Origin: Beijerinckia sp. 28-YEA-48
Lineage (GTDB): Bacteria; Pseudomonadota; Alphaproteobacteria; Rhizobiales; Beijerinckiaceae
DNA length: 64,000 nt
Direction of reading: 5' to 3'
Assembly: GCF_900104955.1 (NCBI RefSeq)
Contig: NZ_FNSI01000001.1
Coordinates: 5,242,001-5,306,000 of the forward strand
Shown here: piece by piece, positions 18,802 through 28,321 of the stretch
How the letters are laid out: the number at the start of each line of letters is the position of its first letter
Numbering within the stretch: the first letter of the stretch is position 1
Program-made: the position numbers and the translations under genes
Notes under the pieces: generated by a model
Told to the model about the DNA's origin: nothing
The model's database searches: none
The model's input: only the letters and a program-made list of their open reading frames with translations

Positions 18802-19517
18802 GTCGTGGCGCCGAGCGTCTTAATCGCATCGTTGAACGAGTTCTCGGAGCTTTCCATGGAGCTCGTCATGCTCTCAAACGCGCGCTGGATCATGACGAGG
18901 CGGCTCATCTCCATGATCGGATTCACATTGGAGTTCTCAGTAAAGCCCTGAACCAGCCCGCTGGCCCGGAAATCGAGAATCGGAATCGCGGGGCGGTCGG
19001 GGATAACGCCAGAATTTTCGGCCCGGGTCAATTTGGCGCTCTCGTCGATGGAAAACAGGCCGATGGCGCCGACCTGAATGCCGGCTTGGGTGAGCATGCC
19101 GTCGCGCGAGATGCTGACGGGGCCGTCTGCCGGATTGAGTCGGATCTGTGAGCCGCCAGCGTCGAGAATAGGGTTGCCCGCGATCGATTGCAGTACTCCG
19201 GTCTCCGCCATCATCATGCGCCCGTCGCGCGTATAGACGGTTCCATTCGGGGTTTGCAGACTGAGCCAACCCTCGCCGGAAATAGCCACGTCCAGAGGAT
19301 TGTCCGACTTGACCATCGCGCCCGGGCGCCGCTGAATATAGGTGCTGCCGGTCGAGGCAAAGGCGACATCCTTATCGCCCGTAACCAATTTCTCGAACTT
19401 GATCTCTTCGCCGCGAAATCCCGTCGTATTGGCGTTGGCCACATTGTTGGCGATCGCATCGAGCTGCCGACGCAATGTCATTTGCGCGGAAATTCCAACA
19501 TACAGGCTTGATTGCAT
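18798..19517 (-). CDS. flgF: Flagellar basal-body rod protein FlgF
   Basis: This is a 239-residue proximal rod subunit. The N-terminal axial motif is QLDAIANNVANANTTGFRGEEIKFE; the C-terminal axial segment is MEMSRLVMIQRAFESMTSSME. The second-position rod motif GEGWLSLQTPNGTVYTRDGR confirms the FlgF/FlgG group, and its shorter length than FlgG and its linkage to fliI support FlgF. It overlaps fliI and lies two bases after the DUF1217 gene. Confidence 0.93.
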   Translation of the reverse strand: MQSSLYVGISAQMTLRRQLDAIANNVANANTTGFRGEEIKFEKLVTGDKDVAFASTGSTYIQRRPGAMVKSDNPLDVAISGEGWLSLQTPNGTVYTRDGRMMMAETGVLQSIAGNPILDAGGSQIRLNPADGPVSISRDGMLTQAGIQVGAIGLFSIDESAKLTRAENSGVIPDRPAIPILDFRASGLVQGFTENSNVNPIMEMSRLVMIQRAFESMTSSMESSENSFNDAIKTLGATT

Positions 19518-19519
19518 TC

Positions 19520-20299
19520 CTATCGCCCCAACTTGAGGTTCTGCAGGCTCATCAGCAGGTCGGCGCCGATGCCGATTTGCGACGTCTGGCCGGTGAAGGC
19601 TGGCACAATGCTTGAGGTGCCGGTTGAGTTCGCGAGGTCGTACATGCTGGTGAAACGCTGCAGGAATTTGTCGAGTTTTTTGGGGTCCTGCAGGTCGGCC
19701 ACCTTCAGCCGCTTGTCGATATCCTTGGCTTGGGCGTCGATATCTGCCGCCGAGGTATAGGGCGAAATGTTGAGGGCGGTCTGCACCACTTTCAAAAGGG
19801 CTGCATCGGCAAGAATATTGTACGACGACTTGATGGTGCCGACATTGCGCTTGAAATAGAGCGCTAACCTGACGCCCGCGTTGTCCTGGCCGGCCGTTTC
19901 TTCAAGCGTCTGCTGATTGAACTTGCTGACCGTTTCCGCATTCGTCGAGGCGAATGTGGTGGTCAGTTGTCCGTAGCGCGCGAAATTGAACGCCGTTGCA
20001 AAGGCCTTGTATCTGGGATCCGCCAGCCTATTGGCAAGGCTTTTGGAATTCTCCACGCCTTCCTGCAGCAGCTTGCGGATCATGCCCTTCGCATAGGTCA
20101 TGTCCGACAAGCCATAGGCCTTCATGGCATAGGAGAAGAGTTTGTCGTCCTTCAGGAAGTCGTCGATCGACTTCACTTTTTCGATGTTCGCTTGATAGTA
20201 GTCCGTCGCTCGCTTGTTGATCGGGTCGGTGGCGACGCGATTCAGCGAGCGCGTCATATCGGCGTTGATGATCTTAAAGCTCTGATAGGTCGATAGCAT
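19520..20299 (-). CDS. DUF1217 flagellar protein
   Basis: This 259-residue helical protein belongs to the DUF1217 family seen next to flgF in rhizobia (YYQANIEKVKSIDDFLKDDKLF, MYDLANSTG at the end). It contains repeated short helices typical of axial or secreted flagellar proteins. The ATG at 20299 has AAGG seven bases upstream; a GTG two codons earlier is less likely. It is transcribed divergently from motA. Confidence 0.85.
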   Translation of the reverse strand: MLSTYQSFKIINADMTRSLNRVATDPINKRATDYYQANIEKVKSIDDFLKDDKLFSYAMKAYGLSDMTYAKGMIRKLLQEGVENSKSLANRLADPRYKAFATAFNFARYGQLTTTFASTNAETVSKFNQQTLEETAGQDNAGVRLALYFKRNVGTIKSSYNILADAALLKVVQTALNISPYTSAADIDAQAKDIDKRLKVADLQDPKKLDKFLQRFTSMYDLANSTGTSSIVPAFTGQTSQIGIGADLLMSLQNLKLGR

Positions 20300-20402
20300 G
20301 ATCACACCTTAAAATATCTGTCGATCTCTAAGGTATCAGCCTTGCGCCAGACTGGCGCTGGCGGCGAAAGCCTCGCGCAAGGTTGACGTCAGCAAAACAG
20401 AC
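20300..20402. promoter_or_regulatory. Divergent promoter region DUF1217-flgF-fliI / motA
   Basis: About 100 bases lie between oppositely oriented flagellar units, so both promoters must lie here or within gene ends. AAGG (minus strand) serves the DUF1217 start. I see no convincing sigma-factor hexamers. Confidence 0.4.
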
Positions 20403-21299
20403 ATGGACGCAGCAGTGAAAGGCCATGAATTGAGCTTTGCCATCGGTCTTACAATAACTCTGGGTTGCATGTTGGGCGGCTTTGCCGCGCTCGGCGGCCA
20501 TCTCATCGTCCTGTGGCAACCATGGGAATTCGTCATCATTTGCGGGGCGGCCTTTGGCACGTTCATCATCGCCAACCCGGTTTCCACCATTAAGGACACC
20601 GGGCGCGCCATCCTCGAAGTCCTTATGGGCAAGAGCACGAAGGCTGCGGATCACCTTGATGTTCTTGGCCTCATTCACGCGCTGATGCGTGAGCTGCGCG
20701 CCAAGGGCCGCAACGAGGTCGAGACGCATGTCGACAATCCGGAAGAGTCGCCGATCTTCCAGCAATATCCAAAAGTCCTAGCCAATACGGGGCTGCTCAC
20801 ATTCATCTGCGACTATCTGCGCCTGATCATTATCGGCAATGCGCGGACCCATGAAATCGAAGCGCTGATGGACGAAGAGCTGCACACCGTGCGTCACGAC
20901 AATCTCAAGCCCTATACGGCGTTGACGACCGTGGCGGATTCTCTGCCGGCTCTGGGCATTGTCGCTGCCGTGCTTGGCGTGATCAAGGCGATGGGCGCGC
21001 TCGACCAATCGCCGGAACTGTTGGGCGGCCTGATCGGTGCCGCCCTCGTCGGCACGTTCCTTGGAATTTTCATTTCCTATGGCATCGTCACGCCGATCGC
21101 GAACAAGATCAAGATTTCCCGCGAGAAGCGGAGCAGGGCCTATATTGTCGTGAAGCAGTCGCTTCTTGCCTTTATGAACGGGGCCATGCCGCAGATCGCC
21201 GTTGAACACGGTCGAAAGACAATCTCTTCCCACGAACGGCCGACCATTGATGAAGTCGAGAACGCGACCGTCGCGGGCGGCACAAAAGAGGCTGCATAA
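20403..21299 (+). CDS. motA: Flagellar motor stator protein MotA
   Basis: This 298-residue inner-membrane proton-channel subunit has four membrane helices: about residues 10-50 (two helices) and about 175-230 (ADSLPALGIVAAVLGVIKAM and LIGAALVGTFLGIFISYG). A cytoplasmic loop carries the charged residues that contact FliG. It starts the motA-fliM-fliN-fliG-flhB unit. It has an ATG start and seven bases to fliM. Confidence 0.96.
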   Translation: MDAAVKGHELSFAIGLTITLGCMLGGFAALGGHLIVLWQPWEFVIICGAAFGTFIIANPVSTIKDTGRAILEVLMGKSTKAADHLDVLGLIHALMRELRAKGRNEVETHVDNPEESPIFQQYPKVLANTGLLTFICDYLRLIIIGNARTHEIEALMDEELHTVRHDNLKPYTALTTVADSLPALGIVAAVLGVIKAMGALDQSPELLGGLIGAALVGTFLGIFISYGIVTPIANKIKISREKRSRAYIVVKQSLLAFMNGAMPQIAVEHGRKTISSHERPTIDEVENATVAGGTKEAA

Positions 21300-21305
21300 C
21301 AGGAC

Positions 21306-22304
21306 ATGACCATCGCCCGGGCCGATTCTAGCGAAAGTTCGCCCACCACGTATAATCTGTTGTCCGGGGGCCCCAATCTCGCGCGGTTGCCGATGGTGCC
21401 GATCGTCTTTGATCGAATCGCGGCGCAACTCGCGGTCGAGCTTCGGCAGTTGGATGAAACAGTGGCCGTCAGCGTGGCGGACATTTCATGCGTGGCCGCC
21501 GAGAAAATACTGGCGCGTTCAGAGCCGAAATTCCTCGCCGGTGTTTTTAATGTCGGCGAGTGGGATGAACGTGTCGTCGTGTTGATGGACGTTCCCTTTA
21601 TTCTGACCATGCTGGAACGGATGTTTGGCGGGGCCGGCGGCGAGGCGGTATCGGGCACGGAACGGCCGCTCTCCAACCTCGAAATCCGTGTCGCCAACAG
21701 TCTGTTCCAAACGCTGTCGGGCGTTATGCAAACCGGCTTTTCGACGTTGCGACCTTCCTCCTTGCTTTTCGAGGGCGCCGAGCGGCGCATCGAACGGATT
21801 GAAATTGGGCGGCGGTCCAATCCGTGCGTCAGCGCCAAAATCAGGATCGTGGCGGGATCGACGTCTGTCTACGTGACGATTGTTGTGCCGTTTGGCGCGC
21901 TGTCCGTGTTGCGCCACGACCTCGCGCAGTCGCCGCAAGATCCGAATGTCAGGACGGACCAGGACTGGAGCCATCAGTTCGGGGAGGAATTGGTGAAGAC
22001 GGAAGTCGTGCTGCGCGCCGTCATTAGCGATAGCAGTCTGACGCTTGGTGAAATCTCCCGTCTGAAAGTGAATCAGACCCTTTACCTGGAAACGACGATC
22101 GATGCGGGCGTTGTGCTCGAGTCCAATGGAAAGCCGCTCTACGCGTGCCAATTGGGGCAGTCGAACGGAGCCTATACCGCGCGCATCAAAGACTTCATTG
22201 GTGCCGCGCAGAATGAGACGTTGCGCTCGGTCCCGATTAAAGGCGATCTTTTGCGCGGCAAGAAAAATTTGGATTCATGCGTCGGGCAACAGTCGACGAA
22301 TTGA
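21306..22304 (+). CDS. fliM: Flagellar switch protein FliM (divergent)
   Basis: This is the 332-residue C-ring subunit. The middle domain (RLPMVPIVFDRIAAQLAVELRQL, then VLMDVPFILTMLERMFGG) and the C-terminal SpoA-like domain (ISRLKVNQTLYLE) are recognisable. The N terminus has no clear LSQxEIDALL-type CheY-binding peptide. This matches the divergent FliM of rhizobia, where CheY2 contacts differ. It is followed by fliN. Confidence 0.9.
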   Translation: MTIARADSSESSPTTYNLLSGGPNLARLPMVPIVFDRIAAQLAVELRQLDETVAVSVADISCVAAEKILARSEPKFLAGVFNVGEWDERVVVLMDVPFILTMLERMFGGAGGEAVSGTERPLSNLEIRVANSLFQTLSGVMQTGFSTLRPSSLLFEGAERRIERIEIGRRSNPCVSAKIRIVAGSTSVYVTIVVPFGALSVLRHDLAQSPQDPNVRTDQDWSHQFGEELVKTEVVLRAVISDSSLTLGEISRLKVNQTLYLETTIDAGVVLESNGKPLYACQLGQSNGAYTARIKDFIGAAQNETLRSVPIKGDLLRGKKNLDSCVGQQSTN

Positions 22305-22316
22305 AGCGAGAGAAGA

Positions 22317-22637
22317 ATGTCCGAAATACGCGAAACATCTGGTGTCGAGATTCGGCCGCCGAACGGAGAAAATCCGGAGCCGGGCAGCATCGATCATATC
22401 CTGCAGATCCCTGTCAGGGTTGATATCGTCCTGGGATCGACAACGATGCCAGTCACGAGTTTGATGAAGCTCGGGCGCGGCGCCGTGGTTCTCCTCGATC
22501 AGCGGGTTGGCGATCCCGTCGACGTCGTTGTGAACGGTCGCATCGTCGCCCGCGGCGAACTGGTCGTGGCCGAGGAAAATGGTTCGCGCATCGGAATTTC
22601 CCTGACAGAGATTGTTGGTTCTTCCAGCTCCGTCTGA
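22317..22637 (+). CDS. fliN: Flagellar switch protein FliN
   Basis: This 106-residue C-ring protein has a SpoA domain: IPVRVDIVLGSTTMPVTSLM, LGRGAVVLLDQRVGDPVDV and VNGRIVARGELVV. The first about 30 residues are a short variable extension. It lies 12 bases after fliM and before fliG, a standard switch-complex trio. Confidence 0.96.
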   Translation: MSEIRETSGVEIRPPNGENPEPGSIDHILQIPVRVDIVLGSTTMPVTSLMKLGRGAVVLLDQRVGDPVDVVVNGRIVARGELVVAEENGSRIGISLTEIVGSSSSV

Positions 22638-22655
22638 TTCCCGTAAGGCAAGAGA

Positions 22656-23666
22656 ATGGCTGTCAGAGAAGGCATGAGTATGGGGACGCCAGTTTCATGG
22701 CTGCGCGGCGTTGACAAAGTCGCCGCGCTGTTGCTGACGATGAATAAGTCGGATGCCGGCCGTCTGCTGAAGCACTTCAATCCGCAGGAATTGAAGGACA
22801 TCACGCGATCCATCGCCACGCTCCGTGAGATCCAGCCGGACGTCGTTCAGCGTCTTGTCGATGAATTCGCCGCCGATTTCTCGTCGGGCACCAGTCTTGT
22901 TGGCTCTACCGACGATGCTGAAAAGCTGTTGGCCGAGGCATTGCCGGCGGACCAAGTCTCCGCCCTCATGTCCGACGTTCTGGGCAGTTCGAGCCAAGGC
23001 TTGTGGGACCAGATTTCCAGGGCGCCGGAAGGTGACTTGGCGAATTATCTTGCGGGCGAGCATTCGCAAACCTCGGCACTCGTGCTGTCGAAGATCAGTC
23101 CTGTCGCGGCCGCCGCCGTGCTGCGTCTCCTGCCAGACGGTCAGCGCAATGACGTGTCATTCCGGATGCTTGAACTGCAGCCCGTTTCCGAAGCCGCGCT
23201 GCGCCTGATCGGGCTGGGGTTGCAACAGGAATTGCTGTCCGGCAATGCCGGAAAAAGCGCGGGAAAATCGCATACACAATTCGCCGACATTATGAACCGT
23301 CTGGAGCGCGACCAGATGGAAGGCATTCTGCAGAATATCGCGGAATCGCGGCCCGAGGCAGCGGAAGCGGTTCGCAGTCAGTTGTTCACCTTCGAGGATG
23401 TGGTGAAGTTGTCGACCAAAGCGCGCCTGATCTTGTTCGAGAAGGTTCCGGTCGAAACGGTTATCCTTGCCTTGAACGGTACGGAGGCTTCGTTCAAGGA
23501 TCTGGTCTTGTCGTCCTTGTCGTCGCGCGCCAAGCGCATGGTCGAGCAGGAGTTGGCGAGCAGTCAGGGCGTTTCCAAGAAGGATGTCGGTCAGGCCCGG
23601 CGCAAGGTGGCCGATACGGTGCTGGCCATGGCGGAACGCAATGAGCTGGAAATTCACGACGAATAG
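22656..23666 (+). CDS. fliG: Flagellar switch protein FliG
   Basis: This 336-residue protein couples stator force to rotor. It has the N-terminal FliF-binding domain (GVDKVAALLLTMNKSDAGRLLKHF), an ARM-like middle domain, and a C-terminal MotA-contact domain. The last contains FEDVVKLSTKARLILFEKVP and SSRAKRMVEQEL. AAGG lies before the ATG. Confidence 0.96.
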   Translation: MAVREGMSMGTPVSWLRGVDKVAALLLTMNKSDAGRLLKHFNPQELKDITRSIATLREIQPDVVQRLVDEFAADFSSGTSLVGSTDDAEKLLAEALPADQVSALMSDVLGSSSQGLWDQISRAPEGDLANYLAGEHSQTSALVLSKISPVAAAAVLRLLPDGQRNDVSFRMLELQPVSEAALRLIGLGLQQELLSGNAGKSAGKSHTQFADIMNRLERDQMEGILQNIAESRPEAAEAVRSQLFTFEDVVKLSTKARLILFEKVPVETVILALNGTEASFKDLVLSSLSSRAKRMVEQELASSQGVSKKDVGQARRKVADTVLAMAERNELEIHDE

Positions 23667-23719
23667 TCGTGGCTTCCTGCCGGACATGAGTTTGAACCGA
23701 GATTTAGGAACGGGTCGTC

Positions 23720-24835
23720 ATGTCCGAACAGCCGGATCCTGATTCAAAAACCGAAGACGCTACCGAAAAGAAGATTTTCGATACGATCGAGAAAGGCCAA
23801 ACGGCGTTCTCGAGGGAGGCGGCGGTCTTTGCATCGCTGTGCGGTATTCTCGTCGTCAGCGGTTTCTTGGTTGTGCCGAATGCAATAGGGCTTGTGCAGA
23901 TGCTCGCCCAGATAATGGATACTCCGGGCGAATGGAACATAGTCCATGGCCCCGATGTCTTTCAGATTCTCGGGCCAATCGGGCTGCAATCGGCGATCTT
24001 CATTCTGCCCGTTGTCGGCGTATTTATGTTGTTTGGCATCGCCTCTTCGGTGGCGCAGAATCTGCCACAAATCTCCTTGGAGAGGATCTCGCCGGATCTG
24101 TCTCGGATTTCACCCAAGGCGGGTTTCAAGCGCATCTTCGGACTCTCGGGACAGGTCGAATTTGCCAAATCGATTGCCAAGCTCCTAGCGGTCGGCTGTG
24201 TCGCGGCGATCGTGCTGCGATCTGAAAGCCAGGCGCTTATCGATTCAGTCTTTGTCGATCCTGGCTCCATACCGGCGCGCACGCTGGCAATTTCCATCAA
24301 GCTGATCTCCGCATTGACAATCGGCGTGGGGATCATTGTCGCTGCGGACATCGTGTGGGTCAGAATCAAATGGTATCGCGATCTGCGTATGACCCGGCAG
24401 GAAATAAAAGATGAAATGAAGGAGTCCGAGGGCGATCCGATCGTGAAGTCGCGCCTGCGCTCGCTTGCGATCTCGCGAGCGCGCAAGCGCATGATGGCCT
24501 CGGTTCCGCGCGCCACACTCGTGATCGCCAACCCGACGCATTATGCGATCGCGCTGCGTTACGTCAGTGGCGAGAGCGGCGCGCCTGTTGTCCTGGCCAA
24601 GGGAAAGGACCTTATCGCGCTTAAAATCAGAGAGCTGGCGGAAAAGAATGGCATTCCGGTCGTGGAAGACAAGGCTCTGGCAAGGTCCATGTTCGACGCT
24701 GTCGCTGTTGATCAATTGATTCCTGCAGCGTTTTACAAAGCAGTGGCTGGGTTGATCCATATTTTACGAACTGAAGGCCAGGAAGGTCTCAGAAGGCGAA
24801 AGGCGAACGACATTGCTTCCTTCTCAGCGGACTGA
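23720..24835 (+). CDS. flhB: Flagellar export switch protein FlhB
   Basis: This 371-residue export-gate protein self-cleaves at NPTH (residues 271-274) to switch from hook to filament substrates. It has four membrane helices in residues about 35-215, then a charged linker (RQEIKDEMKESEGDP) and the cytoplasmic domain. The 3' end overlaps the next reading frame by 23 bases. It is the last recognised flagellar gene of the cluster. Confidence 0.96.
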   Translation: MSEQPDPDSKTEDATEKKIFDTIEKGQTAFSREAAVFASLCGILVVSGFLVVPNAIGLVQMLAQIMDTPGEWNIVHGPDVFQILGPIGLQSAIFILPVVGVFMLFGIASSVAQNLPQISLERISPDLSRISPKAGFKRIFGLSGQVEFAKSIAKLLAVGCVAAIVLRSESQALIDSVFVDPGSIPARTLAISIKLISALTIGVGIIVAADIVWVRIKWYRDLRMTRQEIKDEMKESEGDPIVKSRLRSLAISRARKRMMASVPRATLVIANPTHYAIALRYVSGESGAPVVLAKGKDLIALKIRELAEKNGIPVVEDKALARSMFDAVAVDQLIPAAFYKAVAGLIHILRTEGQEGLRRRKANDIASFSAD

Positions 24836-25241
24836 GCTCTCGTATTTCCATGAAAAAATTCTTGCGGACGGTATTGTCGATGTTGCATCCGAGCTGCGCA
24901 TGGTCGATATCAGCGACTTCATTTTTCATATCAAATCCGAGAACTTCGCGAACGTCGGCGATCTGATTAATTCGTCAGCGGAGCTGTATTTCAAGCCAGG
25001 GACGATCACATTCAACTGGGGCGCAACCCTTCGTGTCGACTGGAAAGCGCGGCCGGCGGTCGCCTTTGATCTCGAATTCAAGAATGCCGGTGTGAGGGCG
25101 CTCTTCAGTCTCGAACTGGAGGACGATCGCGCCAGCGTCGACATTCGCAGCCTTACATTCGAGAATCAGGCGAGCGGGGCGCAGCAGAATACCGAAATGT
25201 TCTACGACGCGATTCTCAACGCCAAGCAGGTCTCTGGATAG
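24813..25241 (+). CDS. Unrecognised small protein downstream of flhB
   Basis: This 142-residue protein has no membrane segment and no family that I recognise. It has alternating beta-like segments (TITFNWGATLRVDWKAR, AVAFDLEFKNAGVRALFSLEL). The TTG start is supported by AAAGGCG about seven bases upstream inside flhB; an ATG at 24900 would give a shorter product. Overlap with flhB and the terminator hairpin just after it suggest it is the last gene of the motA-flhB operon. Confidence 0.6.
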   Translation: MLPSQRTELSYFHEKILADGIVDVASELRMVDISDFIFHIKSENFANVGDLINSSAELYFKPGTITFNWGATLRVDWKARPAVAFDLEFKNAGVRALFSLELEDDRASVDIRSLTFENQASGAQQNTEMFYDAILNAKQVSG

Positions 25242-25667
25242 ATCTCGGAAATCAGCCGTGTGGCCTGCGCGGTCCAGCGCAGGTCGCTTCAGGCCGATGG
25301 AGGGGCCGGCAACGCCACGCGTTGACCGGCCTTATCGCGTTCCTTCGTTCAGGAAGGGGCAAGGCGATGGTATTTCGGCGCCTTTCACCCGCGACTGCCT
25401 TTAAGACGTTTGAAACCTTCCTGGCTTACCTTGTTGGCACGACTTGCTGTTTCCAGGCGTGGCCTGGGCAACGCAGAGGCATGATGCCGCCAGGTCGTGC
25501 CGGTCTCAGTCCGGAATTCCCTTCCCTACATTGCGCTATTTAGAGCCTTTTGCGCTTCAAGGCTGGCCCTCGCGGGTTTGCCATGAAGTTCGGATTGGCT
25601 GGTCATGCTTTGCCGGGCTGTGTGCATGCCGATTGCTTCGCCAATAGGTCTGTGGGCTCGGAGAGAT
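25242..25667. other. Non-coding stretch with terminator hairpins
   Basis: No convincing gene lies here. There is a 7-bp perfect hairpin at 25264-25283 and the much stronger 25304-25331 hairpin (separate entry). Between 25340 and 25600 only short unsupported frames are seen. The promoter for the next gene may lie here. Confidence 0.6.
25304..25331 (+). terminator. Strong hairpin ending the flagellar cluster
   Basis: Arms GGCCGGCAACGC (25304-25315) and GCGTTG-A-CCGGCC (25319-25331) pair over 12 bp with a single bulged A and a 3-base loop (CAC). It is followed by CTTATC rather than a long U-tract. It sits 60 bases after the last flagellar-operon gene. Confidence 0.7.
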
Positions 25668-26612
25668 ATGGCTTGGCCTATAGCTTGGAGCATGAGCGGT
25701 AGCATGTCGATCAGCTGCAGGAACGTTCTCATCGGAGAGGTACTGCTTGGCGCGGGCTATCTGATTGGAACGGCAACCAGTCATACGACGGTCGTGGCGA
25801 TCTCGGCGTCGAGCCAGATCCAGGAAGCGGCCGCGGATATGACGGCTAAGAGTGCTCCCATGGGGCTTTGGCTTCTCGTCGCCTGTTCCGTATTGTTTCT
25901 TGGCTTGTGTGTGATCGGCAGCAGGAAATGGAAGTATCAGGGCCTGATTTCTGACGAACACCTGGGCGTCGGGGGCTCTCGCCAGGCAAAATGGATGCGG
26001 ACATTCACGGCCTGGGCGAGGATCGTGACGAGAAGGGCCGGCAGTCGGTGCGAAAGCCAAAAGAATCCGTTTGGCAGTGACTATGCCCATTTGAAATTCG
26101 AAGATCGCGTGCAGATGGCTGGCGATCAATCTCTGGAAGATAATCAGATCATGGGCGTGGTCTGCCTGTCGCTGCATTCGTCGAGCAGTGATGAGGTGGC
26201 GGCACAGCCCGAACTTAGAAGCCGGATCCTCGATCTTGCGGATGAGGTGAGGCGCGCGCTTCGGGTAACCGACTGCGTTCAGGTTACGGAGGCGAACGAA
26301 ATCGCGGTCTTCGTGTCAAGGCTTCGTAGCAGAAGCGATCTGCTGGAGACCGCCCGTCGCCTGTCCGTGCTCCTGGCTGAAAAAGGCGATAATCTGCGCT
26401 TCGCGGCTCCGGGCTTCGCGCTCTATCCGCTGCACGGATATACAAGCGCGGAACTGATCGACGCCGCGCGCAGGAATATCGTGTTCATCGGCCGGAGCCT
26501 GCGACAGCCGGCGGCCTCACAGGAAAACAGCAGCAATGGCGAGCCCGAGACGGCGGCGGCTGGGCTGGGTTCACCGCCCATGAAACTTTTTCCGCAGTTT
26601 TCCGACAAATAG
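25668..26612 (+). CDS. Membrane protein with degenerate GGDEF-like domain
   Basis: This protein is about 314 residues. Two membrane segments lie at about 20-38 and 64-84 (MGLWLLVACSVLFLGLCVIG), flanking a short periplasmic loop. Residues about 160-280 follow the diguanylate-cyclase layout: a helix with RILDLADEVRRALRVTD, then a strand turn EANEI (208-212) exactly where GGDEF belongs, then FALYPLHGYTSAELIDAARR, equivalent to the usual ALYP-x-x-G...L-x-x-ADxALY. The catalytic GGDEF residues and the early metal Asp are absent, so it should be catalytically dead. Start choice among several Met codons (25605, 25668, 25692, 25704) is uncertain. Confidence 0.6.
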   Translation: MAWPIAWSMSGSMSISCRNVLIGEVLLGAGYLIGTATSHTTVVAISASSQIQEAAADMTAKSAPMGLWLLVACSVLFLGLCVIGSRKWKYQGLISDEHLGVGGSRQAKWMRTFTAWARIVTRRAGSRCESQKNPFGSDYAHLKFEDRVQMAGDQSLEDNQIMGVVCLSLHSSSSDEVAAQPELRSRILDLADEVRRALRVTDCVQVTEANEIAVFVSRLRSRSDLLETARRLSVLLAEKGDNLRFAAPGFALYPLHGYTSAELIDAARRNIVFIGRSLRQPAASQENSSNGEPETAAAGLGSPPMKLFPQFSDK

Positions 26613-26696
26613 TCCTTCCTACAGTCTGGCAACCTTCCTCGACTTCGCGGACTATGCGCTTCCCCGCGTAAGCGCTCGTCCTGAAGGCTCTGAGGC

Positions 26697-27101
26697 GTGA
26701 CAACCTCTCCAAGCTCCATCATCCGCATTGCCTCGGCGATCATCAACGATCCGAGCGGCCAAACCCTCTTGGTTCGGAAGAAAGGGGCGCTGGCCTTCAT
26801 GCAGGCTGGCGGGAAGATCGATAGCGGAGAAACATCGCTTGAAGCGCTGCGGCGCGAGCTGCGTGAAGAGCTCAGTCTGGACATTGGCCAGTGCGATATC
26901 GCGTTTGTCGGTCAATTCGAAGCTGTTGCCGCGAATGAGCCGGGGCATATCGTCATTGCGGATATTTTCAGGCTTTCGGTGGCGAGTGCCGCGATTCAGC
27001 CCAGTGCCGAAATTGAAGAAGTTGTGTGGGTTGATCCCAAATCACCGCCCCCGATCACGCTTGCGCCCCTCACCAGGGACCACATTCTCCCGATCGCTTA
27101 G
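26697..27101 (+). CDS. Nudix hydrolase
   Basis: This 134-residue enzyme of the Nudix superfamily hydrolyses nucleoside-diphosphate-linked substrates. The full Nudix box is at residues 39-61: G-K-I-D-S-G-E45 ... R53-E-L-R-E-E58, all metal-binding Glu residues present. The exact substrate cannot be told. It has a GTG start with AAGG upstream. It is convergent with the next gene across a good hairpin. Confidence 0.88.
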   Translation: MTTSPSSIIRIASAIINDPSGQTLLVRKKGALAFMQAGGKIDSGETSLEALRRELREELSLDIGQCDIAFVGQFEAVAANEPGHIVIADIFRLSVASAAIQPSAEIEEVVWVDPKSPPPITLAPLTRDHILPIA

Positions 27102-27140
27102 GCACGGCTGTAGCAACCGTGAATAGTACGGCGATATGCA

Positions 27141-27183
27141 ATGGGCCGCCCAGTGTCTGCGCGGCCCATCGGTAAGCGTTTTT
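27141..27183. terminator. Bidirectional terminator between Nudix and DLH genes
   Basis: ATGGGCCGC (27141-27149) pairs perfectly with GCGGCCCAT (27161-27169), with an 11-base loop. A T-run follows at 27179-27183 on the plus strand. It lies between convergent genes. Confidence 0.75.
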
Positions 27184-27199
27184 ACTTTCGCGTGTCTGG

Positions 27200-28096
<897 letters not shown>

Positions 28097-28160
28097 ACCC
28101 CTCTCCAGTTTCAAGCGACCGCTTTTGCGGTTCACTTCTGCTTCGCTTCTGTTTCCACCC

Positions 28161-28181
28161 ACTGACAGACGGTCCGTCAGT
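28161..28181. promoter_or_regulatory. 21-bp palindromic operator upstream of the DLH gene
   Basis: ACTGACAGACGGTCCGTCAGT is a dyad with a single mismatched pair, of the form ACTGACnGACnGTCnGTCAGT. That is the style of TetR-family operators. No TetR gene lies nearby in the window. Confidence 0.55.
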
Positions 28182-28321
28182 TGCTTGGACTGTAGCAGCA
28201 ATTGTGCGCTGGTCTCGGTAAAAAAGGCGCGATAAACGGCGAGGCCCATGTCGGGCGTACGATGGCGTCGCCACGGCCACGGCCACGGATCAAGAGAGCC
28301 GTATTGGCAAACGTGATTTAC

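Noticed and set aside
25322-25543. 73-codon frame after the flagellar terminator
   Set aside because: It starts within the hairpin, has no ribosome site and has no recognisable composition.
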